5,983 nucleotides of DNA. It comes from Bacteroidaceae bacterium. Its GTDB lineage: Bacteria; Bacteroidota; Bacteroidia; Bacteroidales; Bacteroidaceae. The translations under genes were made by a program, and so were the position numbers. The notes under the pieces are model-generated. The model did not search any database and was not told the DNA's origin. It was given only the letters and a program-made list of their open reading frames with translations. The stretch spans positions 1 through 5,983 of the forward strand of contig JAEEOD010000240.1 in assembly GCA_016284115.1 (NCBI GenBank), given 5' to 3'. Positions 1 to 5,812 of this stretch are shown here, one piece after another. The number at the start of each line of letters is the position of its first letter. Position 1 is the stretch's first letter.

Positions 1-1467
1 ATCAAACAGATAGCCATATTCGTTGCGGAATACATCTACAAACGACTTGCCTGTCACTTCTGCCTGTTCATCGAGTTCATCAGCAAAAGCTGCATTACCA
101 CCTTCACGTTCCATATCGGCTATAAAACGTAAAGCGTTATACCACAAAGCATTTACCTCAACGATATAGCCCGTACGAGGGATGACTGGCTTGCCGTTAG
201 ATGAAGAATTCATCCAAGTGACGGCTCTTTCTGTACCATTGGCAAACAACAAACCATTGTCATGCAGGAACAGATTGTTATGCTTGCGTTCCAAGATGAA
301 CTTGATGATATCCACCAACAGCGAGCCATATTTCTTGCGGCAATGTGCCTTAGAAGTTTCCTTCGCATATTGCTGCAAAGACCAAACTGCCCACAACAGG
401 ATATCAGGATGATCCATCTCGTAAATCTTATACGTTACAGGCTCACCATTGATAAATTGCCTCAAAGCCTTCTCAGCGGTCTTCATCACATCCTCAAACT
501 GGTTTTGCTCATTGACAGCCAATGTCAAACCTGGCAGAGAGATGAAGAGGTCGCGCGCACGGCACTTGAACCAAGGATAGCCAGCTAGGATATAATGTTC
601 TTTCCCATGTACGTTATGGAACTGATGAGCCGCATTTTTCAAACTATGATAATAAGTATCACGAGGCGTACGGTCGTCCACCTCAAACTGGAAGGTTGAC
701 TTCATCGTTCTAGTATTCTTGAAAGGGGAAGTACCAGCTGAAAACACTATGCTCTCGCCTTTCTTGATCTCCACCTCAAAGTAGCCAGGAACATACAAGT
801 CTTCGTTGAAGTCATATCCACGCTCTTGCTCTTTTGGATACTCAATACCTCTGTACCAATCAGGCTGGAAATGAAACTCATTCTTCTTGTTCAGCTGCAT
901 GTACAGTTCAGGATAACCAGGATACATACAGGTCTTGATACCATTCTCAATCTCCTGGTAATCACGATTGGCCTGATAATTCTCGTGGGTATATTCACGA
1001 ACGCTTCTAAATACCAAGAATGGGCGGAAGCGCAATGTCGTTGCCGAATGTGCATCCACTAATGTATAGCGCAACAGCACTCGGTCTTCGTGGTGTACAA
1101 AAACGATTTCCTTACGCAGAATGACACCACCCACTCTGTAGGTTGTAGCAGGAATTTTGTCACAGTCAAACTCACGGATATACTTATGTCCATTCGGACT
1201 GAAGTTATTGCCATTATACTTATGCAAACCCAGGTTGAATTCTGCTCCATGCTGAATCACTGTCTCATCCAATGAAGACAGTAGCACATGGTTTTCGTCA
1301 TCTAAGTTTGGCACGGGTATAACCAACAAGCCGTGATATTTTCGTGTATTGCATCCCACTATCGTCGTACAATGATACGAGCCCGACTTATTCGTTCTGA
1401 GGATTTCACGTGGCAACGCTTCCTCAAGGTTGTTCATCAAGGCTTTATCAAAACGCAAATAGCTCAT
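1..1467 (-). CDS. Glycogen debranching enzyme (amylo-alpha-1,6-glucosidase, GDE family), N-terminal 489 codons, 3' end outside window
   Basis: The reading frame is open from an ATG at 1467 to the window edge. It encodes the N-terminal GDE domain (about residues 15-260, including RTNKSGSYHCTTIVGCNTRKYHGLLV) followed by the start of the (alpha/alpha)6 catalytic domain: GYPWFKCRARDLFISLPGLTL at 296-316, HDNGLL at 402-407, TWMN at 417-420 and RTGYIVEVNALWYNALR at 431-447. These blocks belong to the bacterial/archaeal-type debranching enzymes, which hydrolyse alpha-1,6 branch points of glycogen in the cytoplasm. Family members are around 650 residues, so roughly a quarter should lie beyond the edge. 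ATGs just upstream are not usable: one is followed at once by TAA and the other opens ATG CTA TGA. No Shine-Dalgarno is present. The gene has its own promoter and is probably separate from marC. In related Bacteroidales a glycosyltransferase and a GH57 amylase often follow; here that region is outside the window. The family call is firm; the exact substrate is inferred. Confidence 0.9.
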   Translation of the reverse strand, partial: MSYLRFDKALMNNLEEALPREILRTNKSGSYHCTTIVGCNTRKYHGLLVIPVPNLDDENHVLLSSLDETVIQHGAEFNLGLHKYNGNNFSPNGHKYIREFDCDKIPATTYRVGGVILRKEIVFVHHEDRVLLRYTLVDAHSATTLRFRPFLVFRSVREYTHENYQANRDYQEIENGIKTCMYPGYPELYMQLNKKNEFHFQPDWYRGIEYPKEQERGYDFNEDLYVPGYFEVEIKKGESIVFSAGTSPFKNTRTMKSTFQFEVDDRTPRDTYYHSLKNAAHQFHNVHGKEHYILAGYPWFKCRARDLFISLPGLTLAVNEQNQFEDVMKTAEKALRQFINGEPVTYKIYEMDHPDILLWAVWSLQQYAKETSKAHCRKKYGSLLVDIIKFILERKHNNLFLHDNGLLFANGTERAVTWMNSSSNGKPVIPRTGYIVEVNALWYNALRFIADMEREGGNAAFADELDEQAEVTGKSFVDVFRNEYGYLFD

Positions 1468-1479
1468 AGCATTACATTT

Positions 1480-1499
1480 AAAGGTTATCAAAAGGTTAT
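1480..1499 (-). repeat. Tandem ATAACCTTT direct repeat in the leader of the debranching gene
   Basis: The 9-base word AAAGGTTAT (plus strand) occurs at 1480-1488 and again at 1491-1499, an 11-base period, about one helical turn. It ends 13 bases before the start codon, in the region a ribosome would cover. Spacing suits either a DNA-binding protein or an mRNA-level element. No known operator is recognised. Confidence 0.35.
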
Positions 1500-1502
1500 G
1501 GG

Positions 1503-1525
1503 ATAAAAAGCATCCTAAGATGCTT
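1503..1525 (-). promoter_or_regulatory. Leader hairpin with U-tract upstream of the debranching gene (possible attenuator)
   Basis: On the minus strand AAGCATC (1525-1519) and GATGCTT (1514-1508) form a 7-base-pair stem with a TTAG loop, followed by a run of T ending at 1505. It lies between the predicted transcription start (about 1536) and the ATG, so it would be in the 5' leader. The form resembles a short intrinsic terminator, but the stem is weak (three G-C pairs). It could be an attenuator, an mRNA-stabilising hairpin, or chance. Confidence 0.3.
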
Positions 1526-1542
1526 CTCATCCGTTATCTTCC

Positions 1543-1573
1543 CAAAATTACGAATTTAGGACATCTTTGCAAA
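1543..1573 (-). promoter_or_regulatory. Bacteroidales-type promoter for the debranching enzyme gene
   Basis: Reading the minus strand, TTTG at 1573-1570 (-33 box) is followed after exactly 19 bases by TAATTTTG at 1550-1543, a perfect match to the Bacteroidales primary-sigma consensus TAnnTTTG. Transcription would start near 1536, giving a leader of about 70 bases before the ATG at 1467. This is the best-matched promoter in the window. Confidence 0.65.
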
Positions 1574-1574
1574 C

Positions 1575-1596
1575 AAAAACACCAAAATTTTGATGT
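1575..1596 (-). terminator. Possible terminator after marC
   Basis: Read on the minus strand, ACATCAA and TTGGTGT (1596-1579) form a 7-base-pair stem, one pair G-U, with an AATT loop, running into five T residues (1579-1575). It lies 38 bases beyond the marC stop. The stem is AT-rich and therefore only moderately convincing. Its T tail ends two bases before the -33 box of the next gene's promoter. Confidence 0.4.
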
Positions 1597-1633
1597 AAAG
1601 GGCGAAAAAAACTATAATCTAGCTAATAAAACC

Positions 1634-2239
1634 TTACTGAGAGAGTTGCTGTATCAACATTGAAAGGTTGGCAGTGAACATCCTGACCGCAATGGCAAGC
1701 AGAATAATGCCAAAGAATTTACGGATGACGTAGATGCCAGACTTGCCGAAAAAGCGCTCCACCTTATCAGCCATATGCAACACCACATACACCCAAATCA
1801 TGTTCAAAATCATAGCAATCAGGATATTGATATCCCATGCCTCAGCCCTTAATGCCAAGATGGTAGTAAAGGTAGCGGAACCTGCCAACAGAGGGAACAC
1901 AAGAGGCACTAAAGTAGCATCCTTAGTAGGACCAGTATTCTTGAAAATTTCAATATCCAGAATCATCTCCAATGCCATGAAGAACAGGATGAAAGCACCT
2001 GCTACTGCAAACGACTGGATATCCACGCTGAAAAGTTGCAGGATCAAGTGACCTACATAGAAAAAGCCCAACATGAAGAGAGTAGCCAATACCGTGGCTT
2101 TGGTAGCATTCACCTTCATGCCTTTTGCCCTCAAGTCAAGGATGATGGGCAATGAGCCGATGATATCGATCACAATCAACAGTGAGATAAAACACCTCAC
2201 AACTTCCAGAATATCAAACTTTGACAACATTTCCAGCAT
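1634..2239 (-). CDS. marC: MarC family integral membrane protein
   Basis: This is a complete 201-residue protein, the usual length for the MarC (UPF0056) family. It has six hydrophobic segments at about residues 12-35, 48-70, 75-95, 109-130, 137-157 and 173-193, in the inner membrane. The two half-repeats carry the family signatures in modified form: IDIIGSLP at 24-31, where most MarC proteins have a Pro after the Asp/Asn, and PLVFPLLAGSATFTT at 112-126, where most have GPG. The C-terminal FFGIILLAIAVRMF block is also typical. The family was named after the E. coli mar locus, but a role in multidrug resistance was not supported and the transported substrate is unknown. The start at 2239 is favoured over the internal ATG at 2230 because an AGGAG sits 7 bases upstream of it. 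The gene probably has its own promoter rather than depending on guaA. Confidence 0.92.
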   Translation of the reverse strand: MLEMLSKFDILEVVRCFISLLIVIDIIGSLPIILDLRAKGMKVNATKATVLATLFMLGFFYVGHLILQLFSVDIQSFAVAGAFILFFMALEMILDIEIFKNTGPTKDATLVPLVFPLLAGSATFTTILALRAEAWDINILIAMILNMIWVYVVLHMADKVERFFGKSGIYVIRKFFGIILLAIAVRMFTANLSMLIQQLSQ

Positions 2240-2246
2240 ATATTAT

Positions 2247-2251
2247 CTCCT
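2247..2251 (-). promoter_or_regulatory. Shine-Dalgarno sequence of marC
   Basis: The minus strand reads AGGAG here, seven bases before the ATG at 2239. It is the only clear Shine-Dalgarno motif in front of any gene in this window. That is notable because Bacteroidota mRNAs mostly do not use one. It decides the marC start over the ATG three codons further in. Confidence 0.65.
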
Positions 2252-2273
2252 CTATATTTAGAATTTGAGACTG

Positions 2274-2281
2274 CAAAAATA
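2274..2281 (-). promoter_or_regulatory. -7 promoter box of marC
   Basis: The minus strand reads TATTTTTG, a full match to TAnnTTTG, 34 bases upstream of the marC ATG. No good TTTG is found at the -33 distance; the nearest is a TTGTG around 2308-2304, 22 bases away. The promoter is therefore plausible but only half supported. It sits in the 97-base gap between guaA and marC. Confidence 0.45.
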
Positions 2282-2336
2282 GTGAATATTTATGAATTTA
2301 TATCACAATAAGTAGAAAAATCTTTTACTCAAATTC

Positions 2337-3881
2337 TTATTCCCACTCAATAGTCGAAGGTGGCTTTGACGAGATGTCATAACAAACCCTATTAACACCT
2401 TTCACCTTATTAATGATATCATTCGATACCTTTGCCAGGAAATCGTAGGGAAGATGTGCCCAATCGGCCGTCATAGCATCCATGCTAGTCACAGCACGCA
2501 AAGCTACAGGGTTCTCGTAGGTACGTTCATCTCCCATCACACCCACACTCTTTACCGGACTCAGTAATACAGTACCAGCTTGCCATACCTTATCATATAA
2601 AGTTATTCCATCCTCACACAAATAGTTGTGTAGAGCCTCGATGTAGATATCGTCAGCATCTTGCAGAACTCTTACCTTCTCAGGTGTTACCTCACCCAAA
2701 ATCCTAACAGCCAAACCAGGACCTGGGAATGGATGACGCTTCACCAGTCGTTCGGGCATACCCAACTGGCGACCTACCCTTCGCACCTCATCTTTGAACA
2801 GCCATTTCAATGGTTCGCACAACTGCAAGTGCATTTCCTCTGGCAAACCGCCTACATTATGATGACTCTTGATCACTTTTCCTGTGATGTTCAGACTTTC
2901 TATACGGTCGGGATAGATAGTACCCTGCGCCAACCACTTAGCATCTTTTATTTTACTCGCCTCTGAATCAAACACTTCAATAAAGTCCCTGCCTATAATC
3001 TTGCGTTTTACTTCTGGGTCTGTTGCTCCCTTCAAGTCGGCAAAGAACTTAGCACTGGCATCCACACCAATCACATTCAGACCCAAACCCTTGTACGCCT
3101 CCATCACCTTATTGAATTCGTTCTTACGCAACATACCATGATCCACAAAGATGCATGTCAGATTCTTACCAATGGCATGATTCAGCAAAGTAGCACACAC
3201 ACTAGAGTCCACACCTCCACTCAAACCAAGAATCACTCGGTCGTTGCCCAGCTGTTCTTTCAATTCCTTGACAGTAGTCTCCACAAACGAAGCAGCACTC
3301 CATTCCTGCTTGCTACCACAAATATCTACCACAAAGTTCTTCAGCAACTGGAATCCTTGCAATGAGTGATGCACCTCAGGATGATACTGCACAGCCCAAA
3401 TGCGTTTGTCGAGATTGGCATAGGCAGCATTCTTCACCTGTTCTGTCGATGCAATAGCGTGAAAGCCCTCAGGCAACTGAGTGATGGTATCCCCATGACT
3501 CATCCACACCTGTGAATCTTTCTCGAAGCCTTTGAACAAAGGATTATCGGCGTCAAAGTATTGCAAGTGAGCACGTCCGTACTCACGACTACCAGCAGGT
3601 TCCACCTTTCCCCCATAAGTATAGGCCATCAGTTGGGCGCCATAGCAGATGCCCAGTACAGGATATTTTCCAACAAACTCAGAGAGGTCCACCTTAAACG
3701 CATCCTTGTCATACACAGAGAAAGGCGATCCACTCAGGATTACACCTAATATATTATTATCATCTTTAGGAAACTTGTTGTATGGCAGAATTTCGCAGAA
3801 TGTATCCATTTCACGTATCCTACGGCCTATCAACTGGGTAGTCTGCGATCCAAAGTCAAGAATAACAATTTTCTGTTGCAT
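2337..3881 (-). CDS. guaA: GMP synthase (glutamine-hydrolysing)
   Basis: The 514-residue cytoplasmic enzyme converts XMP, ATP and glutamine to GMP, the last step of guanine nucleotide synthesis. The N-terminal class I glutamine amidotransferase domain (about 1-190) begins [21 protein letters not shown] and has the nucleophile Cys79 in GICYGAQ, with His167 and Glu169 in QYHPE completing the triad. The ATP pyrophosphatase domain follows with the P-loop SGGVDSS at 221-227 and DHGMLR near 248. The C-terminal dimerisation domain includes [13 protein letters not shown] and ends with the canonical PPSTIEWE. Length and motifs are complete, with no frameshift. The start codon is ambiguous by one codon: GTG at 3884 is followed directly by ATG at 3881. 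I chose ATG because it gives the usual short [13 protein letters not shown] beginning. There is no Shine-Dalgarno. The gene is flanked by a promoter-like box upstream and is probably monocistronic. Confidence 0.98.
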   Translation of the reverse strand: MQQKIVILDFGSQTTQLIGRRIREMDTFCEILPYNKFPKDDNNILGVILSGSPFSVYDKDAFKVDLSEFVGKYPVLGICYGAQLMAYTYGGKVEPAGSREYGRAHLQYFDADNPLFKGFEKDSQVWMSHGDTITQLPEGFHAIASTEQVKNAAYANLDKRIWAVQYHPEVHHSLQGFQLLKNFVVDICGSKQEWSAASFVETTVKELKEQLGNDRVILGLSGGVDSSVCATLLNHAIGKNLTCIFVDHGMLRKNEFNKVMEAYKGLGLNVIGVDASAKFFADLKGATDPEVKRKIIGRDFIEVFDSEASKIKDAKWLAQGTIYPDRIESLNITGKVIKSHHNVGGLPEEMHLQLCEPLKWLFKDEVRRVGRQLGMPERLVKRHPFPGPGLAVRILGEVTPEKVRVLQDADDIYIEALHNYLCEDGITLYDKVWQAGTVLLSPVKSVGVMGDERTYENPVALRAVTSMDAMTADWAHLPYDFLAKVSNDIINKVKGVNRVCYDISSKPPSTIEWE

Positions 3882-3914
3882 CACTTAGTGGTATTTGTTT
3901 AATTAAATATGGTG

Positions 3915-3947
3915 CAAAATTAATAAAAAACCTCATACCACTGCAAA
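3915..3947 (-). promoter_or_regulatory. Bacteroidales-type promoter of guaA
   Basis: On the minus strand, TTTG at 3947-3944 is followed after 21 bases by TAATTTTG at 3922-3915, a perfect TAnnTTTG match. The predicted start near 3909 gives a leader of about 28 bases. That leaves no room for a riboswitch, and none is seen. The sequence continues CACC, giving a 12-base identity with the gap promoter box. Confidence 0.6.
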
Positions 3948-3951
3948 AGAG

Positions 3952-3998
3952 AAAAAAAATAATTCCTCACGAGGAATAAAAATTCTCTCGTGAGGAAT
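3952..3998 (-). terminator. Strong intrinsic terminator of the sigma factor operon
   Basis: The arms ATTCCTCACGAG (3962-3973) and CTCGTGAGGAAT (3987-3998) pair perfectly over 12 bases around a 13-base loop. On the minus strand the stem is followed after two bases by an unbroken T8 (3959-3952). There is no T run on the plus-strand side, so it acts for the minus-strand operon ending at 4022. It also separates that operon from guaA. Confidence 0.85.
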
Positions 3999-4021
3999 AT
4001 AAAGAGTCACATGGTTTAGTC

Positions 4022-4678
4022 TTACTCCTTTTGCAGTTCGTCAATGCTGTAAATGGCATCGTTTAGTTTCTCCTGCCAAATCTGATTCTTCTTCGGCAAG
4101 AAAACATCAATCTGACTAATGGCATCCTTCATAGCGTTATAGCGCTTGAAGAAAATGGACAAGCCAATGACCAAACCTAGTACCACACCAAAAATGATGA
4201 TATACACAAACATCTCAAAGTCAAACGGGAAGAAAGCTGGATTCTTGTAAGCCTCCCAAATAATCAGGCCTGTCCACAAAGCCGTAAAAGGCATAGAAAA
4301 AAACAACCATTTCACATTGCGTTTCTTCAGCTTGACCAATTGCTTGCCCACTGCCAGCAGATCGTCGTTGGGTCTTACCTGACGCTTCATCGACATATTC
4401 ATGATTACTTGGAATATCACAGACGAGAGCACATAGATAGCAGTGATGATACAGAACATCCACGAGAAACCACACAGCTCCCTGAACACCCATATTACGA
4501 GCGGCACCTCCAAAATACCCAAAACTACTATCCTCCACCCCACTTTATGAATGTTATCCACCTTCTCCTGCACCACCTTGCGGATTATGTTGTCATTCAC
4601 AATTTCCTGGTCGTTCAGTTTATCTTTCAACAGATTGATCTGTTGACGCATTTCTCCTAATTCGTTATAGCTTTCCAT
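4022..4678 (-). CDS. Four-helix membrane protein of unknown function, co-transcribed with an ECF sigma factor
   Basis: The protein has 218 residues and matches no named family that I recognise. The first 45 residues are hydrophilic with a heptad-like leucine/isoleucine pattern (EMRQQINLLKDKLNDQ), suggesting a cytoplasmic coiled coil. Four hydrophobic segments follow at about 47-67, 71-94, 122-142 and 156-178, with a basic loop between the second and third (KRQVRPNDDLL and KLKKRN). The C-terminal 40 residues are again charged and helical. No signal peptide, zinc-binding HxxxCxxC anti-sigma motif or enzyme motif is visible. Its start lies 11 bases after the sigma gene's stop, and a shared terminator follows, so the two genes are one operon. 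That position, the membrane topology and the soluble N-terminal helix fit an anti-sigma factor or sensor for the sigma factor. This is inference from context and not from homology. There is no clear Shine-Dalgarno. Confidence 0.88.
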   Translation of the reverse strand: MESYNELGEMRQQINLLKDKLNDQEIVNDNIIRKVVQEKVDNIHKVGWRIVVLGILEVPLVIWVFRELCGFSWMFCIITAIYVLSSVIFQVIMNMSMKRQVRPNDDLLAVGKQLVKLKKRNVKWLFFSMPFTALWTGLIIWEAYKNPAFFPFDFEMFVYIIIFGVVLGLVIGLSIFFKRYNAMKDAISQIDVFLPKKNQIWQEKLNDAIYSIDELQKE

Positions 4679-4689
4679 AATACAAAATT

Positions 4690-5166
4690 TTAATCGTTAG
4701 ACATCTTTTTCAATTGTTCCTTGATGCGAAACAGACGAACGGAAACATTCTTCACCGAAATGCCGGTGATGGCGGCAATCTCTTCGTAGCTAAGGTTTTC
4801 CAGCCACAGCAGAACGATGGCCCTGTCGAAGAAGCCCAGTTTGTTGATGCGGTGGTACAGCATCTTAATCTGACGCGTATCGTCATCTCGGTCTTCATAC
4901 AGATTCACATCCATGTCCAGCGGTAGCGCATTGCGTTTCTTCTTCCGCTCCGATGAGATGCAAGTATTGAGGCTTACACGATAAATCCATGTCTTGATGT
5001 CACTATCGCCCCTGAAAGAATCCAGTCCTTTCCACAGGTTGATCAGCACCTCTTGAAACAGGTCGTTCACCTCCTCCTGATCTTTCGAGAACATATAGCA
5101 CACCGTAAATATGGTGCTCTTATGCTCTCTCACCATCTCAGCAAATTTAGTTTCTAATGCTTCCAT
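4690..5166 (-). CDS. ECF-type RNA polymerase sigma factor (sigma-70 family)
   Basis: This 158-residue protein has the two-domain layout of extracytoplasmic-function sigma factors and the short length typical of them. Region 2 spans about residues 13-78, with DLFQEVLINLWKGLDSFRG (core binding) and the region 2.4 helix DIKTWIYRVSLNTCI. Region 4 spans about 100-155, with the helix-turn-helix LSYEEIAAITGISVKNVSVRLFRIKE that contacts the -35 element. Regions 1 and 3 are absent. The protein would redirect RNA polymerase to a small regulon, target set unknown. It is the first gene of an operon with the four-helix membrane protein, a likely regulator. A candidate self-recognised promoter lies just upstream, consistent with the autoregulation usual in this group. 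Region 4 is intact. The ATG at 5166 is preferred over a second ATG at codon 11, because it keeps the family's N-terminal length. Confidence 0.95.
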   Translation of the reverse strand: MEALETKFAEMVREHKSTIFTVCYMFSKDQEEVNDLFQEVLINLWKGLDSFRGDSDIKTWIYRVSLNTCISSERKKKRNALPLDMDVNLYEDRDDDTRQIKMLYHRINKLGFFDRAIVLLWLENLSYEEIAAITGISVKNVSVRLFRIKEQLKKMSND

Positions 5167-5195
5167 AATCCGTTTTTCAATCAGTTTTTTGCTCG

Positions 5196-5225
5196 TTAGA
5201 CGCAGGCAACTACAGAAAAACTACA
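5196..5225 (-). promoter_or_regulatory. Candidate ECF-type promoter of the sigma factor operon
   Basis: The minus strand reads TGTAG (5225-5221), then 18 bases, then CGTCTAA (5202-5196). CGTC is the common -10 core of ECF-dependent promoters, but the upstream element is not a clear AAC-type -35 and the spacing is one or two bases long. No TAnnTTTG box is found in this gap, unlike for five other genes here, which supports dependence on an alternative sigma. The start would be near 5190, about 25 bases before the ATG. Confidence 0.35.
5208..5225 (-). repeat. Direct repeat TGTAGTT upstream of the sigma gene
   Basis: On the minus strand TGTAGTT occurs at 5225-5219 and again at 5214-5208, an 11-base period. 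The upstream copy coincides with the proposed -35 element and the downstream copy lies in the spacer. It may be a regulator site or chance. Confidence 0.3.
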
Positions 5226-5234
5226 TCGATTTAG

Positions 5235-5276
5235 AAAAAAATGAAGAGGGTATCAAAAAGACTTCATACCCTCTTC
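5235..5276 (-). terminator. Intrinsic terminator of mscL
   Basis: GAAGAGGGTAT (5243-5253) and ATACCCTCTTC (5266-5276) pair perfectly over 11 bases around a 12-base loop. On the minus strand the stem is followed by A and then T7 (5241-5235), 32 bases past the mscL stop. A run of T also follows on the plus side (5277-5281), so it could work in both directions. No plus-strand gene ends here, however. Confidence 0.85.
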
Positions 5277-5308
5277 TTTTTACTACACTCTTAGCTCAAG
5301 AGCATTTT

Positions 5309-5743
5309 TTATTTGTTCTTCAGCAAGTCACGAATTTCAGTAAGCAGCACTTCTTCATTGCTTGGTGCAGGTGGTTCAGGAGCAGGAGCAGGTTCTTCTT
5401 CCTTCTTCTTGTTCAGTTTATTCATACCCTTAATCATCAAGAAGATACAGAATGCTACGATCAGGAAATCCACAATATTCTGGATAAACTGACCATAAGC
5501 CATCACTGAAGCACCAGCCTCCTTAGCAGCTGCCAAGGTGTCAAACTTTTCGCTTCCACTGAGATTAACAAACAGGTTCGTGAAATCCACACCACCTGTA
5601 ACCTTGCTGATAAGAGGCATCAGCACATCGTTCACCAAAGAGGTGACAATCTTGCCAAAAGCACCGCCGATGATCACACCAACAGCCATGTCCATCACGT
5701 TGCCCTTCATGGCAAATTCCTTAAATTCTTTAACAAACCCCAT
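5309..5743 (-). CDS. mscL: Large-conductance mechanosensitive channel MscL
   Basis: The 144-residue inner-membrane channel opens under membrane tension and releases solutes during osmotic downshock; it works as a homo-oligomer, usually a pentamer. The N-terminal amphipathic helix [32 protein letters not shown] is highly typical. TM1 runs about 15-44 with the glycine-rich pore constriction ([10 protein letters not shown]), the periplasmic loop is about 45-82, and TM2 is about 83-107 ([19 protein letters not shown]). A basic NKLNKKK follows, then an acidic proline-rich linker ([14 protein letters not shown]) and the C-terminal bundle helix [15 protein letters not shown]. It is slightly longer than the 136-residue E. 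coli protein, with the difference in the loop and linker. The gene is a separate unit with its own terminator and diverges from gap. There is no Shine-Dalgarno; the 5' leader is A/T-rich. Confidence 0.98.
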   Translation of the reverse strand: MGFVKEFKEFAMKGNVMDMAVGVIIGGAFGKIVTSLVNDVLMPLISKVTGGVDFTNLFVNLSGSEKFDTLAAAKEAGASVMAYGQFIQNIVDFLIVAFCIFLMIKGMNKLNKKKEEEPAPAPEPPAPSNEEVLLTEIRDLLKNK

Positions 5744-5782
5744 AATTTAATGTTTTTTATTAATTAATACACTTCAATGATG

Positions 5783-5790
5783 CAAATATA
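5783..5790 (-). promoter_or_regulatory. -7 promoter box of mscL
   Basis: The minus strand reads TATATTTG followed by CA, a full TAnnTTTG match 39 bases upstream of the mscL ATG. No TTTG is present at the -33 distance; that stretch overlaps the gap -7 box on the other strand. Confidence 0.5.
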
Positions 5791-5804
5791 TGAAAACATT
5801 TTTG

Positions 5805-5812
5805 TAATTTTG
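5805..5812 (+). promoter_or_regulatory. -7 promoter box of gap
   Basis: TAATTTTG, followed by CACC, matches the Bacteroidales consensus fully and the guaA box over 12 bases. It predicts a start near 5819 and a leader of about 78 bases. No clean TTTG lies 19-21 bases upstream, where the mscL -7 box sits instead. Confidence 0.5.

Noticed and set aside
182..588. Two overlapping plus-strand frames in the first 600 bases
   Set aside because: The minus strand carries an unbroken 489-codon debranching enzyme frame with clear family motifs across the same region.
1734..2051. Plus-strand open frame of 105 codons opposite marC
   Set aside because: It is a shadow of the marC frame: the complementary protein is a full six-helix family member, and this frame has no promoter, conserved motif or plausible composition.
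2312..2332. Weak inverted repeat just after guaA (AGTA...TACT)
   Set aside because: The stem has only four sound outer pairs, a mismatch, and no T run, so it is not called as the guaA terminator.
3885..4021. Possible small gene or RNA between guaA and the four-helix protein gene
   Set aside because: The gap is explained by a guaA promoter and the operon terminator, and no open frame of useful length or further structure remains.
4221..4538. Minus-strand 105-codon frame inside the four-helix protein gene
   Set aside because: It overlaps that gene in another frame, and the four-helix frame has a better composition, operon spacing and terminator.
5293..5302. Short palindrome GCTC-AA-GAGC after the mscL stop
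   Set aside because: Four pairs around a two-base loop cannot form a useful hairpin, and the strong terminator lies just beyond it.
5111..5509. Plus-strand 132-codon frame running through the mscL terminator
   Set aside because: It crosses a strong hairpin, is antisense to parts of two clear genes and has a low-complexity phenylalanine/leucine-rich translation.
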